Shown here: piece after piece, positions 35,203 to 43,889 of the stretch | Position numbering within the stretch: position 1 is the stretch's first letter | How the letters are laid out: the number at the start of each line of letters is the position of its first letter | From: an uncultured Collinsella sp. | GTDB lineage: Bacteria; Actinomycetota; Coriobacteriia; Coriobacteriales; Coriobacteriaceae | Assembly (NCBI GenBank): GCA_900540995.1 | Contig: UQHO01000015.1 | Coordinates: forward strand, 1-47,072 | Length of the DNA stretch: 47,072 nucleotides | Direction of reading: 5' to 3' | Position numbers and translations under genes: made by a program | The notes under the pieces: model-generated | The model's input: only the letters and a program-made list of their open reading frames with translations | Database searches by the model: none | Told to the model about the DNA's origin: nothing

Positions 35203-35910
35203 GTGACTGACCACGTTTTAGACCGAGCGCAGCTAGCCGAAGCCGTCGGCAACGATATTGCCGACATGGCCCATTTTTGGATGCTGCGGAAGTTCCAGTT
35301 TTTGGAGCCGGCGCGCGAACAGTTCGAGATCATTGTCGACCCGTGGCTCAGCTATTGCACCGAGCCTTCGCAAAACGAAATCATGGCCTACAACATGGCA
35401 TTTACCGATTGGCTGCTCTTCGAGCGCCCCTATCGCCATGGCAAGACGCTGCTCGAGCTGTATGTTGAAGAGCCGCCGACATCGCTTTCGCCTGCCGCGC
35501 TCAAGCGGCTCGAGCAGGTACGCGACACGCAGTATTTCTCGCGCTTTGGCATTTTGGACAAGGATCCTGCGACTGGTATGGTCGCGCTGAAGGACACGCG
35601 CGCCGACCGTCGCTTTGATGTCTACGACCCGCATATCGTGCAAAAGGAGCATTGGAGCGACGGAGCGATTGCGGTGCGCCTCGCCTGCGTCGACGATGTC
35701 TGGCTGACGGCGGGACAGCTCTATCTGTACGACATCGCGCGCCTGAGTGACACGGCAGTCGATGGGCCGGGTGCGGTGCATCCGGAGGACCTGCAGGATG
35801 GCTTTGACACCTCGTGCATCAGTTTCTTCTTGCGCCTGGTCCGCGACATCATGGGCGCCCAGGGGCGCTACGTAAAGTCGCTCAACATCTACGAGCAGGA
35901 GTGGGAGTAG
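35203..35910 (+). CDS. Hypothetical protein, 235 residues
   Basis: Not recognised. Soluble, no membrane segments, no signal peptide, no enzyme motif. Notable stretches are MAHFWMLRKFQFLEPAREQF, YNMAFTDWLLFERPY, GKTLLELYVEEPP and YFSRFGILDKDPATGMVAL, which together suggest a helical first half and a beta-rich middle. GTG at 35203 is chosen because GAGGAGG lies 6 bases before it. It stands alone between gltD and an amidohydrolase. Confidence 0.75.
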   Translation: MTDHVLDRAQLAEAVGNDIADMAHFWMLRKFQFLEPAREQFEIIVDPWLSYCTEPSQNEIMAYNMAFTDWLLFERPYRHGKTLLELYVEEPPTSLSPAALKRLEQVRDTQYFSRFGILDKDPATGMVALKDTRADRRFDVYDPHIVQKEHWSDGAIAVRLACVDDVWLTAGQLYLYDIARLSDTAVDGPGAVHPEDLQDGFDTSCISFFLRLVRDIMGAQGRYVKSLNIYEQEWE

Positions 35911-35945
35911 GGGATGTGGCTGGTGTCGCCCTGCTGCCCTGACTT

Positions 35946-36004
35946 TGTCTCAATCTGTAACGTTTGGCGGCTGTTTGGGCCCGTAACTGTTACAGATCGA
36001 GACA
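35946..36004. repeat. Intergenic palindrome, family C copy 3
   Basis: TGTCTCAATCTGTAAC (35946-35961) and GTTACAGATCGAGACA (35989-36004), 59 bases in all, one wobble mismatch. Confidence 0.92.
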
Positions 36005-36154
36005 TTCCCCTGATGTTGCTGGGGTGGGGCTGCAACGTATTCCGTCCCCCCCACATCCCCTCTTCCCTCCGTTAACCGATATGTCCGCAGCAATCCTGCC
36101 GCGCTGGATAATAATGGACAGATGTTCAAGTTTTCTGAGGGGGAGGAGCTCGAT

Positions 36155-37525
36155 ATGGCGTCTGCCGATCGTTCTACGGTGTTTATCAATGCGACCATTC
36201 TGGATGGTTCGGAGCATATGGAGCCGCAACCCGATATGGCCGTGGCCGTTGAGCGCGGTGTCATCACATGGATGGGGCCGAGTGCTGTGGCGCAGGCGCC
36301 CGCGGGTGCCGAGGTTATCGACCTGGGTGGTGCGTATCTCATGCCCGGTCTCATCAATATGCACGTGCACCTGTGCGGCTCGGGCAAGCCTGTCTCGGCC
36401 GGCGATGCGGGCGCGCTGATGAAGAAGCTCGATAATCCCGTGGGCCGCACCATCGTCCGCCGCATCCTCAAAGGCAGTGCCCGGCAGCAGCTAGCAAGCG
36501 GCGTGACCACGGTGCGCGGCGCGGGCGACCCGCTGTTTGCCGATCTGGCCGTGCGCGATGCTATCGATGCCGGCAAGTATCAGGGTCCTCGCCTGGTGGC
36601 GCCGGGAACGGGCATCACGGTGCCGGGCGGCCATGGTGCGGGCCTGTTCGCCCAGGTGGCCAACAGTCCCGCCGAGGCAGCCGAACAGGTGCGCGACCTG
36701 TATGCGCGTGGTGCCGACGTCATTAAGCTGTTCGTGACGGGCGGCGTGTTCGATGCGACCGAGGTGGGCGAGCCGGGCGTGCTGCGTATGCCAGTGGAGG
36801 TTGCCGCGGCGGCATGCAAGGCGGCGCACGATATGGGCCTTCCGGTTATGGCCCATGTCGAGAGTACCGAGGGCGTGAAGGCCGCGCTTGAGGCCGGCGT
36901 TGACACGATTGAGCACGGCGCTCCGTTGACACCCGAAATCTTGGAGCTGTACCGTGGCGCCGCGGGCACGCAGCTCGAGGGGCGTGCTCCGAGTGTGACC
37001 TGCACTATCAGCCCGGCGCTGCCGTTTGTATTGCTCGACCCGGAAAAGACCCATTCTACCGATACGCAAAAGAAGAACGGCGACATCGTGTGCTCGGGCA
37101 TCATCGAGAGCGCCCGTGCCGCACTGGAAGCTGGCGTTAAGGTGGGCCTTGGCACGGACTCAAGCTGCCCGTTCGTGACGCAGTATGACATGTGGCGCGA
37201 GGTCGCCTATTTTGCCAAGTATGTCGACGTGAGCAACGCCTTCGCACTGCATACAGCCACGCAGGTTAATGCCGAGCTGCTGGGGCTGGGCGGCGATACT
37301 GGCGCGATCGAGTGCGGCAAGGCTGCCGATATCTTGGTAACGCGCGAGAATCCTCTCGATAATCTGTGCGCTCTGCGTGAGCCGATACATGTGATGTGTC
37401 GCGGTGATCTGGTACGCAAGCTCAAGGTGAAGCGTATTCCCGAGGTGGACGCCGAGCTCGACGCGATTATGGCCATGCCGGCTGAGGCGCTGGCCGAGGA
37501 GCTTGCCCGCGACGGCGTGGCGTAA
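36155..37525 (+). CDS. Amidohydrolase (imidazolonepropionase/prolidase-like)
   Basis: Metal-dependent hydrolase of 456 residues with the usual TIM-barrel residues: HxH in NMHVHLCG, the carbamylated Lys in DVIKLFVTGG, metal His in MAHVES and EHGAPLT, and the catalytic Asp in GTDSSCPF. Members cleave cyclic amides or Xaa-Pro/Arg dipeptides; the exact substrate is unclear. ATG at 36155 has GGGGGAGGAG ahead; the start at 36122 is less likely. Confidence 0.88.
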   Translation: MASADRSTVFINATILDGSEHMEPQPDMAVAVERGVITWMGPSAVAQAPAGAEVIDLGGAYLMPGLINMHVHLCGSGKPVSAGDAGALMKKLDNPVGRTIVRRILKGSARQQLASGVTTVRGAGDPLFADLAVRDAIDAGKYQGPRLVAPGTGITVPGGHGAGLFAQVANSPAEAAEQVRDLYARGADVIKLFVTGGVFDATEVGEPGVLRMPVEVAAAACKAAHDMGLPVMAHVESTEGVKAALEAGVDTIEHGAPLTPEILELYRGAAGTQLEGRAPSVTCTISPALPFVLLDPEKTHSTDTQKKNGDIVCSGIIESARAALEAGVKVGLGTDSSCPFVTQYDMWREVAYFAKYVDVSNAFALHTATQVNAELLGLGGDTGAIECGKAADILVTRENPLDNLCALREPIHVMCRGDLVRKLKVKRIPEVDAELDAIMAMPAEALAEELARDGVA

Positions 37526-37576
37526 GCGCGCGATATGGCGATGCGAAAAAGGGACAATCCTTTTGTCATAATCAGA

Positions 37577-37611
37577 AAAAGCCGAGGTCCCGGTGCGAGG
37601 CCTCGGCTTTT
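37577..37611. terminator. Bidirectional terminator
   Basis: Perfect 11-bp stem AAAAGCCGAGG (37577-37587) with its complement (37601-37611) has A-runs and T-runs on both sides. It separates the amidohydrolase gene from the convergent minus-strand gene. Confidence 0.9.
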
Positions 37612-37632
37612 ATTTGTCCTATGGTGTAGCGG

Positions 37633-38106
37633 CTATGAGCGCGTCTCCATCTTGGCGTGGCACTTGGGGCAGGTGACGCGAATCTTGCCCTTGCCCTTGG
37701 GGACGGAGAGCATCTGGCCGCAGTTGGGGCACTTGAGGTATGCCGTGGTCTTGCGACCCTTCCACATCTTCTTGGCTGTGCGCTTGGCGCGCTCAAAGTC
37801 TTCCTTGCTCGTTCCGGCTGCGCGTGAGGTGCTGGCCGCTGCGGCGCCGGCGCCCAAGCTGGCGACAAACTTGCCCAAGCCGGGAACATTGGCGGTCGCG
37901 GCGACAAAGGCCTCGTTCTCCTTGTGACGTGCGTCGATATTTTTGGACAGGCCGCGCAGCACGCCAATCACGATTACGGCGATGGCAATCCAGCTGAGCC
38001 ACTGGATGCGGGCTATCGATCCGATCATGGCGATGATAATGCCTGCGAAGCCCATCACGATGGTGAGTTCGTCAGCGCCATTGCGGCCCTTCATAAAGTC
38101 ATTCAT
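37633..38106 (-). CDS. Membrane protein with C-terminal zinc ribbon
   Basis: 157 residues. Two membrane segments (residues about 14-34 and 36-53) are followed by a linker and a zinc ribbon with CPNCGQML and CPKCHAKM. Such proteins are common in Gram-positives but of unknown role. ATG at 38106 follows AAAGG. Confidence 0.78.
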   Translation of the reverse strand: MNDFMKGRNGADELTIVMGFAGIIIAMIGSIARIQWLSWIAIAVIVIGVLRGLSKNIDARHKENEAFVAATANVPGLGKFVASLGAGAAAASTSRAAGTSKEDFERAKRTAKKMWKGRKTTAYLKCPNCGQMLSVPKGKGKIRVTCPKCHAKMETRS

Positions 38107-38161
38107 GCAAATTGCCTTTCATTCGATATGCCGCACGCCTTTATACCCGATTTAGAGCAAG

Positions 38162-38208
38162 GGGGACAGGTTAATCTGCACCAATGTGGTGCAAACGTAC
38201 CTGTCCCC
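38162..38208. repeat. Palindrome downstream of csoR
   Basis: 22-base arms (38162-38183, 38187-38208), GGGGACAGGT...TGCACCA and complement, with a five-base unpaired patch and an ATG loop. Confidence 0.85.
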
Positions 38209-38218
38209 AATGCCCCAA

Positions 38219-38491
38219 TTACTTGGAGAGTTTGTCGACGACGCGTTCGATTTCGGCGAGTTTGGCGGCTTTGAGGTCTTCGTCGCCCGATTCGATTGCC
38301 GAAGTCACGCAGCCCTCGATATGCGCCTTGAGCACGTCGGCGTTAATGCGCGCGAGGAGCGCCTGTGTTGCCACGAGCTGCGTGGAGATGTCGACGCAAT
38401 AGCGGTCCTCATCGACCATCCGCAAGATGCCGTCGATCTGGCCGCGTGCCGTTTTGAGCATGCGGGTCACCGATTTGTGGTCTGCCATCAT
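38219..38491 (-). CDS. csoR: Copper-sensing repressor CsoR
   Basis: Cytoplasmic Cu(I)-responsive repressor of 90 residues, all helical. The Cu ligands are Cys32, His57 and Cys61, with the spacing of the known CsoR triad. The first of two ATGs at 38491 follows GAGGA; a longer frame up to 38593 runs into a repeat and is rejected. It lies downstream of copZ and copA on the same strand, and a matching operator sits before copA. Confidence 0.92.
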   Translation of the reverse strand: MMADHKSVTRMLKTARGQIDGILRMVDEDRYCVDISTQLVATQALLARINADVLKAHIEGCVTSAIESGDEDLKAAKLAEIERVVDKLSK

Positions 38492-38533
38492 GGCGGGTCC
38501 TCGTTTCTGGTCGATCTTCCGGATGTCCCCGTC

Positions 38534-38600
38534 AGTTGCGGTGAAATACGGACTGTTTAAGGGCCTAGGGCGGCTCAACAGTCCGTATTTCACCGCAACT
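38534..38600. repeat. Intergenic palindrome, family B copy 3
   Basis: Perfect 24-bp arms (38534-38557 and 38577-38600), the best copy of the family. It separates copZ from csoR. Confidence 0.93.
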
Positions 38601-38623
38601 TCTGAGGGGGCAGGTGGCGCCTG

Positions 38624-38845
38624 CTACGCGGCGGTTACGGACAGGGCATGGAATTTCTCGCCGGCGCCCTCGACGGCGGCGGCGAGCTGCTCGGCGGTCA
38701 CGGTGTCGGCGCACTCTACCTGGACGGTCTGGGTCTCGTGATCGGCATCGGCGTCGGTCACGCCGGCAACGTTGAGCAGCGCGGTCTCGACGGTGGCATC
38801 GCAATGGCCGCACATGAGGCCGGAAGTCTTGATTGTGAAACGCAT
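38624..38845 (-). CDS. copZ: Copper chaperone (HMA domain)
   Basis: Heavy-metal-associated protein of 73 residues that delivers Cu(I) to CopA or CsoR. The CxxC site is GLMCGHC (Cys12, Cys15). ATG at 38845 follows AGAGAGGA. The frame stays open upstream to a GTG at 38956, through a long palindrome, which would add 37 residues; I take the shorter form. Confidence 0.92.
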   Translation of the reverse strand: MRFTIKTSGLMCGHCDATVETALLNVAGVTDADADHETQTVQVECADTVTAEQLAAAVEGAGEKFHALSVTAA

Positions 38846-38868
38846 GGATATTCCTCTCTGTTGTGTCG

Positions 38869-38967
38869 GCTTTCCCAGGCACCCGACCTTGACCTTCAAG
38901 CCGTCGCTCGCGTACCAAAGTACGCGTCGCTCCTCTTTCAGGTCAATCTCGGGCACCTGGAAAACCC
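38869..38967. repeat. 99-base palindrome between copA and copZ
   Basis: Arms 38869-38915 and 38920-38967 are imperfectly complementary, with the perfect core CGCGTAC-CAAA-GTACGCG at the tip and matching AGGTCAA, CGGG and CCTGG blocks. It would form one long hairpin in the copA-copZ message and may uncouple their expression. Confidence 0.85.
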
Positions 38968-38992
38968 GTTCTAAATGGACTTAATGGTGAGC

Positions 38993-39880
38993 TTATTTTG
39001 CCACTTTTGGCTTAAAGGATTTTAAGCGCAGCGCATTGCTTACGACGCACACGCTCGACAGGCTCATGGCCGCGGCGCCAAACATCGGCGAGAGTTGCCA
39101 ACCGGTGAGGGGGAAGAACACACCCGCCGCCAGCGGAATGCCGATGCCGTTGTAGAACAGCGCCCAGAACAGGTCCTGCTTGATGTTGCGGATCGTGGCG
39201 CGCGAAAGCTCGATGGCGCGGGCGACATCCATGAGGTCGCTGCGCATGAGTACCACGTCGGCGCCCTCCTTGGCGATGTCGGCGCCGGTGCCGATAGCGA
39301 GGCCCACGTCGGCGCGCGCCAGGGCGGGTGAGTCGTTGATGCCGTCGCCCACCATGGCGACCTTGCTGCCCGCATCCTGCAGCTCGCGTACGTGGTGCTC
39401 CTTGTCGGCGGGGAGGACGTCGGCGATGACCTGTTCGCTGCTCAGCCCCACGCGGCGGGCGATTGCTTCGGCCGTCACACGGTTATCGCCGGTGAGCATG
39501 CGCACGTCGACGCCGAGCTTGCGGAGCGCGGCGATGGCCTCGGCGCTCGTCTCTTTGACCTCGTCGGCCACGGCGATGGTACCGGCAAGCTCGCCGTTCT
39601 TGGCAAAGAACAGCGGCGTCTTGCCCTCGGCGGCAAATTGCTCGGCAAGATCCGCGGGCACGGTAACGCCCAGCTCGTCCATCAGGCGTACGTTGCCGGC
39701 TGCAATGGCGTTTTGCCCTTCGCGCGCCGTAACGCCTCGTCCGGGCACGGCCGCAAAGTCCTCGACCATGCGCGCGACGATCCCGCGTGTCTCGCACTCG
39801 GCCATAATCGCCTCGGCCAGCGGGTGCTCACTTGAGCGCTCCAGCGCAGCGGCCAGCTTGAGCAGCGCCTTTTTGCTCAT
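38993..39880 (-). CDS. copA: Copper-exporting P-type ATPase, C-terminal fragment
   Basis: Second half of CopA: the N-domain with SEHPLAEAI (His18, Pro19), the P-domain hinge MVGDGINDSPALARADVGLAIG and the last two membrane segments. It lacks the phosphorylated Asp, which is in the upstream fragment. Its ATG (39880-39878) overlaps the upstream stop as ATGA, so re-initiation is possible. With one more C in the run at 39928-39937 both pieces would join into a single frame of 796 residues. Confidence 0.85.
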   Translation of the reverse strand: MSKKALLKLAAALERSSEHPLAEAIMAECETRGIVARMVEDFAAVPGRGVTAREGQNAIAAGNVRLMDELGVTVPADLAEQFAAEGKTPLFFAKNGELAGTIAVADEVKETSAEAIAALRKLGVDVRMLTGDNRVTAEAIARRVGLSSEQVIADVLPADKEHHVRELQDAGSKVAMVGDGINDSPALARADVGLAIGTGADIAKEGADVVLMRSDLMDVARAIELSRATIRNIKQDLFWALFYNGIGIPLAAGVFFPLTGWQLSPMFGAAAMSLSSVCVVSNALRLKSFKPKVAK

Positions 39881-41382
39881 GGCGGGCGAGTCGTCGGCGG
39901 CCCGTCGCCGTGCCCGCGGATTGTGGCGGGGGGGGGGTGGGCGGCGGCGCTTTTGGCCACTACGATATCGGTCACGGCAGGCTTGCCGCGGGTGACCGTG
40001 CCCGTCTTATCGAGCACCACGGTGCCCACGCTGCGCAGGTTCTCCAGCGCCTCGGCACTCTTAAACAGAATGCCCATCTCGGCGCCCTTGCCGGTGCCGA
40101 CCATAATGGCGACGGGCGTGGCCAGGCCCAGCGCGCACGGGCAGCTGATCACCAGCACGGCGACGGCGGAGGTGAGCGCTTCGTTGACGCTTTCGGTCAG
40201 TGCCATCCACACCAAGAAGGTCACGGCCGAGATCACGAACACCACGGGCACAAACACGCCGGCGACCTTGTCGGCCAGTCGAGCAATGGGCGCCTTGGTG
40301 GCGTTGGCGTCCTCGACGAGCTGGACAATCTTGGCGAGCGACGTGTCGGCGCCCACGCGTGTGGCGCGGAAGGTAAACGAGCCGGTGCGGTTGACAGTGG
40401 CGGCGTTGACGGTGTCGCCGGCGGTCTTTTCCACGGGGATGGACTCGCCGGTCAGCGCGCTCTCGTCCACGGCCGAGCTGCCCTCGAGCACCACGCCATC
40501 GACGGGGATGGACTCGCCGGGGCGCACGCGCAGGACCTGGCCGGGAAGGATACTGTCGACGTCGACGGTGGCCTCGCTGCCGTCCTCTGCCACGACGGTC
40601 GCGGTCTTGGGCGCCAGGTCGATCAGCGCCTCGATGGTGCCGCCGGTCTTGGACTTGCTGCGCGTCTCGAGGTATTTGCCCACGGTGACCAGCGACAGGA
40701 TCGTGCCCGCACTCTCAAAATACAGATTGTCCATGCCCGTCATCATGGTCTCGTGGACCTGACCCGCGGCTAATTGGTCGGCCATGATGAACATGGCGTA
40801 GAGCGACCAGGCGATGGAGGCGGTGGCGCCCACGGCAATAAGGGCGTCCATAGTAGGCGCGCCGTGCGCGAGTGATTTAAACCCGTTGATAAAGTACGCG
40901 TCGTTGACGTAGACGATGGGAATGAGCAGGACGAGCTCGGTGAGCGCGAGCGTCATGCTGTGGGTGTGGTCGGTGAAGATGCCGGGCAGCGGCCAGCCGA
41001 GCATGTGCCCCATGCCTATGTAGAACAGTGGGACAAGGAATACGATCGAGACGATGAGGCGGGTGCGCATGGCAGAGGCGGCGGCCTCCAACTTTTTGGT
41101 CGGCGACTCCATATGGGTGACGCCAGACCTGGCCTGCGAGCTGCCGCTTTGGACAGCGTCGGTGCCCGTGCTGATGGGCGAGGCCGAGTAGCCAGCGCGA
41201 TCGACAGCGGTGCAGATATCGTCGGGGGAGACCTGCGCAGGGTCGTAGTCCACCAGCATAGAGCCGGCGAGCAGATTGACCGCGACGCTCTCGACGCCGT
41301 CGAGCTTGCTGACGGCACGGTCCACGTGCGCTTGGCACGCGGCGCACGTCATGCCGCCCACGTCAAACTTATCTTGAGCCAT
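39877..41382 (-). CDS. copA: Copper-exporting P-type ATPase, N-terminal fragment (frameshifted)
   Basis: Inner-membrane Cu(I) exporter. HMA domain CxxC at Cys13/Cys16, six membrane segments, the actuator TGES (residues 311-314), the membrane metal site Cys414-Pro-Cys416 and the phosphorylation site Asp458 in DKTGT. After His482 the frame enters a run of ten C (ten G on the plus strand, 39928-39937) and leaves the family sequence, ending 19 residues later at TGA. ATG at 41382 follows AGGAG. Either a real slippage site or a sequencing error. Confidence 0.9.
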   Translation of the reverse strand: MAQDKFDVGGMTCAACQAHVDRAVSKLDGVESVAVNLLAGSMLVDYDPAQVSPDDICTAVDRAGYSASPISTGTDAVQSGSSQARSGVTHMESPTKKLEAAASAMRTRLIVSIVFLVPLFYIGMGHMLGWPLPGIFTDHTHSMTLALTELVLLIPIVYVNDAYFINGFKSLAHGAPTMDALIAVGATASIAWSLYAMFIMADQLAAGQVHETMMTGMDNLYFESAGTILSLVTVGKYLETRSKSKTGGTIEALIDLAPKTATVVAEDGSEATVDVDSILPGQVLRVRPGESIPVDGVVLEGSSAVDESALTGESIPVEKTAGDTVNAATVNRTGSFTFRATRVGADTSLAKIVQLVEDANATKAPIARLADKVAGVFVPVVFVISAVTFLVWMALTESVNEALTSAVAVLVISCPCALGLATPVAIMVGTGKGAEMGILFKSAEALENLRSVGTVVLDKTGTVTRGKPAVTDIVVAKSAAAHPPPATIRGHGDGPPTTRPP

Positions 41383-41429
41383 GGCTTCTCCTTTCTGTGA
41401 CGTAGTGTCGGAAATGTTAACCTGCCGAT

Positions 41430-41460
41430 ACTATACACCCATACCCCCTGGGGGTGTCCA
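41430..41460 (-). promoter_or_regulatory. copA promoter with CsoR-type operator
   Basis: On the minus strand TGGACA (41460-41455) and TATAGT (41435-41430) are 19 bp apart. The spacer contains the GC palindrome ACCCCCTGGGGGT (41443-41455), typical of CsoR sites, so the apo-repressor would sit across the promoter. Confidence 0.8.
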
Positions 41461-41535
41461 GTACAGAAAGAAATGTATGAGATTTCGTTACAGATGAGGA
41501 TGGATGGTTGGCCGATGGACCGTCCCAACCAATCA

Positions 41536-41592
41536 TCTCAATCTGTAACATCTAGCAGGGAAAATGACCTCTAACTGTTACAGATCGAGACA
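41536..41592. repeat. Intergenic palindrome, family C copy 4
   Basis: Arms 41536-41549 (TCTCAATCTGTAAC) and 41577-41592 (GTTACAGATCGAGACA), total 57 bases. Confidence 0.92.
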
Positions 41593-41633
41593 ATTGCCGG
41601 GGAGGGGTCCCGTTGCGGCAAGACGCTCGCCGC

Positions 41634-43718
41634 CTAGATACAGAACCCGGGGATCACACAGGTTAGCTTGTTTGGCTTTTCCGCAGGCGTTGCGTACGTA
41701 AAGACGTCGCCGTCGTGTCCCACGCGGTTCATATAGAGCGTGCCTTCGCTCTCCGATGTGTCGGGGCTCACCGTGCGCTCCCACCAGCAGGTGTCCTTGC
41801 CCTTCCACTGGCGGACCATCGTCTCGTTCGTGGAATACGGGCTTACCTTGAGCTCGCGGAAGAGCTGATACTCCTTGCCCTCGCCGTTGTAGATGTCTGC
41901 CAGGTAGTGATAGTCCTCGGTAAACGAATCGGGCGGTTGCGTACCGCACAGCTCGACCATGGCGGGCAGCCAAAGGGTTGCGGGCAACTCGCTCAGGCAC
42001 GATGCGCTGTTGGCGGCGCCCACATTGTTCGAGACCTTCTTGACACCTTTAATGAGCGCGCGCAACTCGTTGGGCAGCAGCTTAAGGCCGTCGCCGTTGA
42101 GCCACTCCCGCAGCTCGCAATCTGCCCAGCCGGCGCTCGGCGGTTCAGCCGCAGCGTTGCGCTCGGCAATACCCGCGTCGAACATAAACGTCAACCCGGC
42201 CTTGCCCGTCCCGTCCAGAAGCTCATCGTGGCGGATGCCCACAAGCTGCGCGCCAACCTGCAGCCCGTTGGTGAGCGTGATACGCTTGGTACACGGATAG
42301 GGGATATGCCCATCGGCATCGAGCAGGTGATAGCGCTTGGCAATCTCGCGTGCCTCGCTACGGGTCTCGGCGGCCTTAATCTTGAGCGAAATCTCCTGCA
42401 GCTGATCCCAAGTGTAGTCGTCAAGCGAACCGCGGATGCCGTCCAGGTAGTCGGGGATGCCAAAGCCATGGGTCGCCGCCCCAATGACGCTGAGCCCCGC
42501 AACGGCTGCAACGACGCCACCGATAATAAAGCGGCGGCGGGTCATGGCATCGTGCCGGGCCTGCTCCAGGATCTCTCGCGCGCGCTCGCCGGCGACGTCG
42601 ACCTTAAGGTGCGTGCCAGAATCGATATCAATCGCGGCCTCGTCTCCTGTGCCTTCGCGGCCCTCGGATTCGGCATCGGTGAGGTATGCCGAGAGCACCT
42701 CGAGCATCTGCTGCTCGGTGGGACGATCGCACTGCTCGACTGAGAGACCCTTCATGATGATTTGGACGAGCGCTTCATCGCCCTCGCAGCGCGGCTCGAG
42801 CGGCGCCGGCTTGGTCTTGGTCTTTACGAGATAGAACGAGCCGGTTGCAGCGGCGTCCGTCGACTCAAAGTCAAACGGTTTGCGACTGCTGTAGAGCTGG
42901 TACAGAATGCTCGAAAGCGCATAGACGTCGATCGCGGGCGAACGGCGAAGGGCCGCGATGCCTTCGATATCCTGCGTGAGCATCTCGGGCGCGGCGTATG
43001 CGGGTGTGGCAAAGCGCCAGATGTCGGCGCGCCGGGTGATCGTGTCGTCGCCGAGAGCCATGGTCGCGGAGCCCATGTCGATGAGGCAGGGGTCAAAGGA
43101 ACAATCGGCAATCTGCTGCTCGAGTGTTCGGCTGGTGGTGCGGAACATGATATTGGCAGGCGATAGGTCGCGATGGATGACCGGATTCACGAGGCCTTGG
43201 GTCATCAAGAGCGCACGAAGCACGGCGTTTCCGACGGCGGCGACCATCTGGGTGGTCAGCCCGCCCGAGGCGTCGTGCGGAAGCAGGGGCAGCGCCTGCT
43301 TGAGCGAGGTGCCCTCGACCCACTCCATGAGGATGAGAGGGTCATCCTCGCACGATCCGTAGCCATAGACGCGCGGAAATCCGCGCAGGTGCGAGACGGT
43401 ACACAGATGACGGTACTCCTCGAACAGCGCGGCGGTGCTGGCCAGGTGCGCTGCCGATTGCTCGGCGGAGCGGTCGGGGGCTTGGCCGGAAAGGATGGCA
43501 TTGTCCTTGAGTAGCTTGACGGCAAAGACCTCGCCGCTCGTGTTGGTCGCGCGCAGCACGTGCCCGATGTTGCCGTTGTTGCGGTGGGCCGTCTGGAGAA
43601 TAAGCGTCATAAACCGACGCTTGGCGTCGTCCTCGGCGCTGGGGTCGACCGCCACGGCGGTATCGAACGTATCGAGACGGACGAGTTTGTCGCCATAGGC
43701 GCTATCGGTAGTATCCAT
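41634..43718 (-). CDS. Transmembrane Ser/Thr protein kinase with DUF6273-like outer domain
   Basis: 694 residues. The kinase domain spans about 45-330: ATP Lys68 (FAVK), catalytic loop HRDLSPANIMF (His182-Arg-Asp184, Asn189), DMG at 214-216 where DFG is usual, and APE at 243-245. One membrane helix lies at about 406-426, after MTRRR. The remaining about 260 residues face outward and resemble DUF6273, a domain of unknown role (GWADCELREWLNGD, ETMVRQWKGKDTCWW). ATG at 43718 follows AAAGGAA. The gene upstream encodes an FHA protein, a likely phospho-threonine reader. Confidence 0.88.
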   Translation of the reverse strand: MDTTDSAYGDKLVRLDTFDTAVAVDPSAEDDAKRRFMTLILQTAHRNNGNIGHVLRATNTSGEVFAVKLLKDNAILSGQAPDRSAEQSAAHLASTAALFEEYRHLCTVSHLRGFPRVYGYGSCEDDPLILMEWVEGTSLKQALPLLPHDASGGLTTQMVAAVGNAVLRALLMTQGLVNPVIHRDLSPANIMFRTTSRTLEQQIADCSFDPCLIDMGSATMALGDDTITRRADIWRFATPAYAAPEMLTQDIEGIAALRRSPAIDVYALSSILYQLYSSRKPFDFESTDAAATGSFYLVKTKTKPAPLEPRCEGDEALVQIIMKGLSVEQCDRPTEQQMLEVLSAYLTDAESEGREGTGDEAAIDIDSGTHLKVDVAGERAREILEQARHDAMTRRRFIIGGVVAAVAGLSVIGAATHGFGIPDYLDGIRGSLDDYTWDQLQEISLKIKAAETRSEAREIAKRYHLLDADGHIPYPCTKRITLTNGLQVGAQLVGIRHDELLDGTGKAGLTFMFDAGIAERNAAAEPPSAGWADCELREWLNGDGLKLLPNELRALIKGVKKVSNNVGAANSASCLSELPATLWLPAMVELCGTQPPDSFTEDYHYLADIYNGEGKEYQLFRELKVSPYSTNETMVRQWKGKDTCWWERTVSPDTSESEGTLYMNRVGHDGDVFTYATPAEKPNKLTCVIPGFCI

Positions 43719-43857
43719 GGCGTTCCTTTGTCTGGCATGGGTTGCCGCACGTTTACGCGAGCAGTGCGGATATCGGTAAAGTACCATGATAGCCGCACTG
43801 CCCACGTATGCCGCTGAGCATTGTCGTTTACGACGCAGAAGGTAGAAGACGAAAGAC

Positions 43858-43886
43858 GGACGGCGACCGTCTTTCGATCGCCGTCC
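43858..43886 (-). terminator. Terminator-like hairpin after the FHA gene
   Basis: Perfect 9-bp stem (43858-43866 with 43878-43886). On the minus strand a T-rich GTCTTTCGTCTT follows. A competing stem AAAGACGG/CCGTCTTT overlaps it, so two folds are possible. Confidence 0.6.
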
Positions 43887-43889
43887 GCG

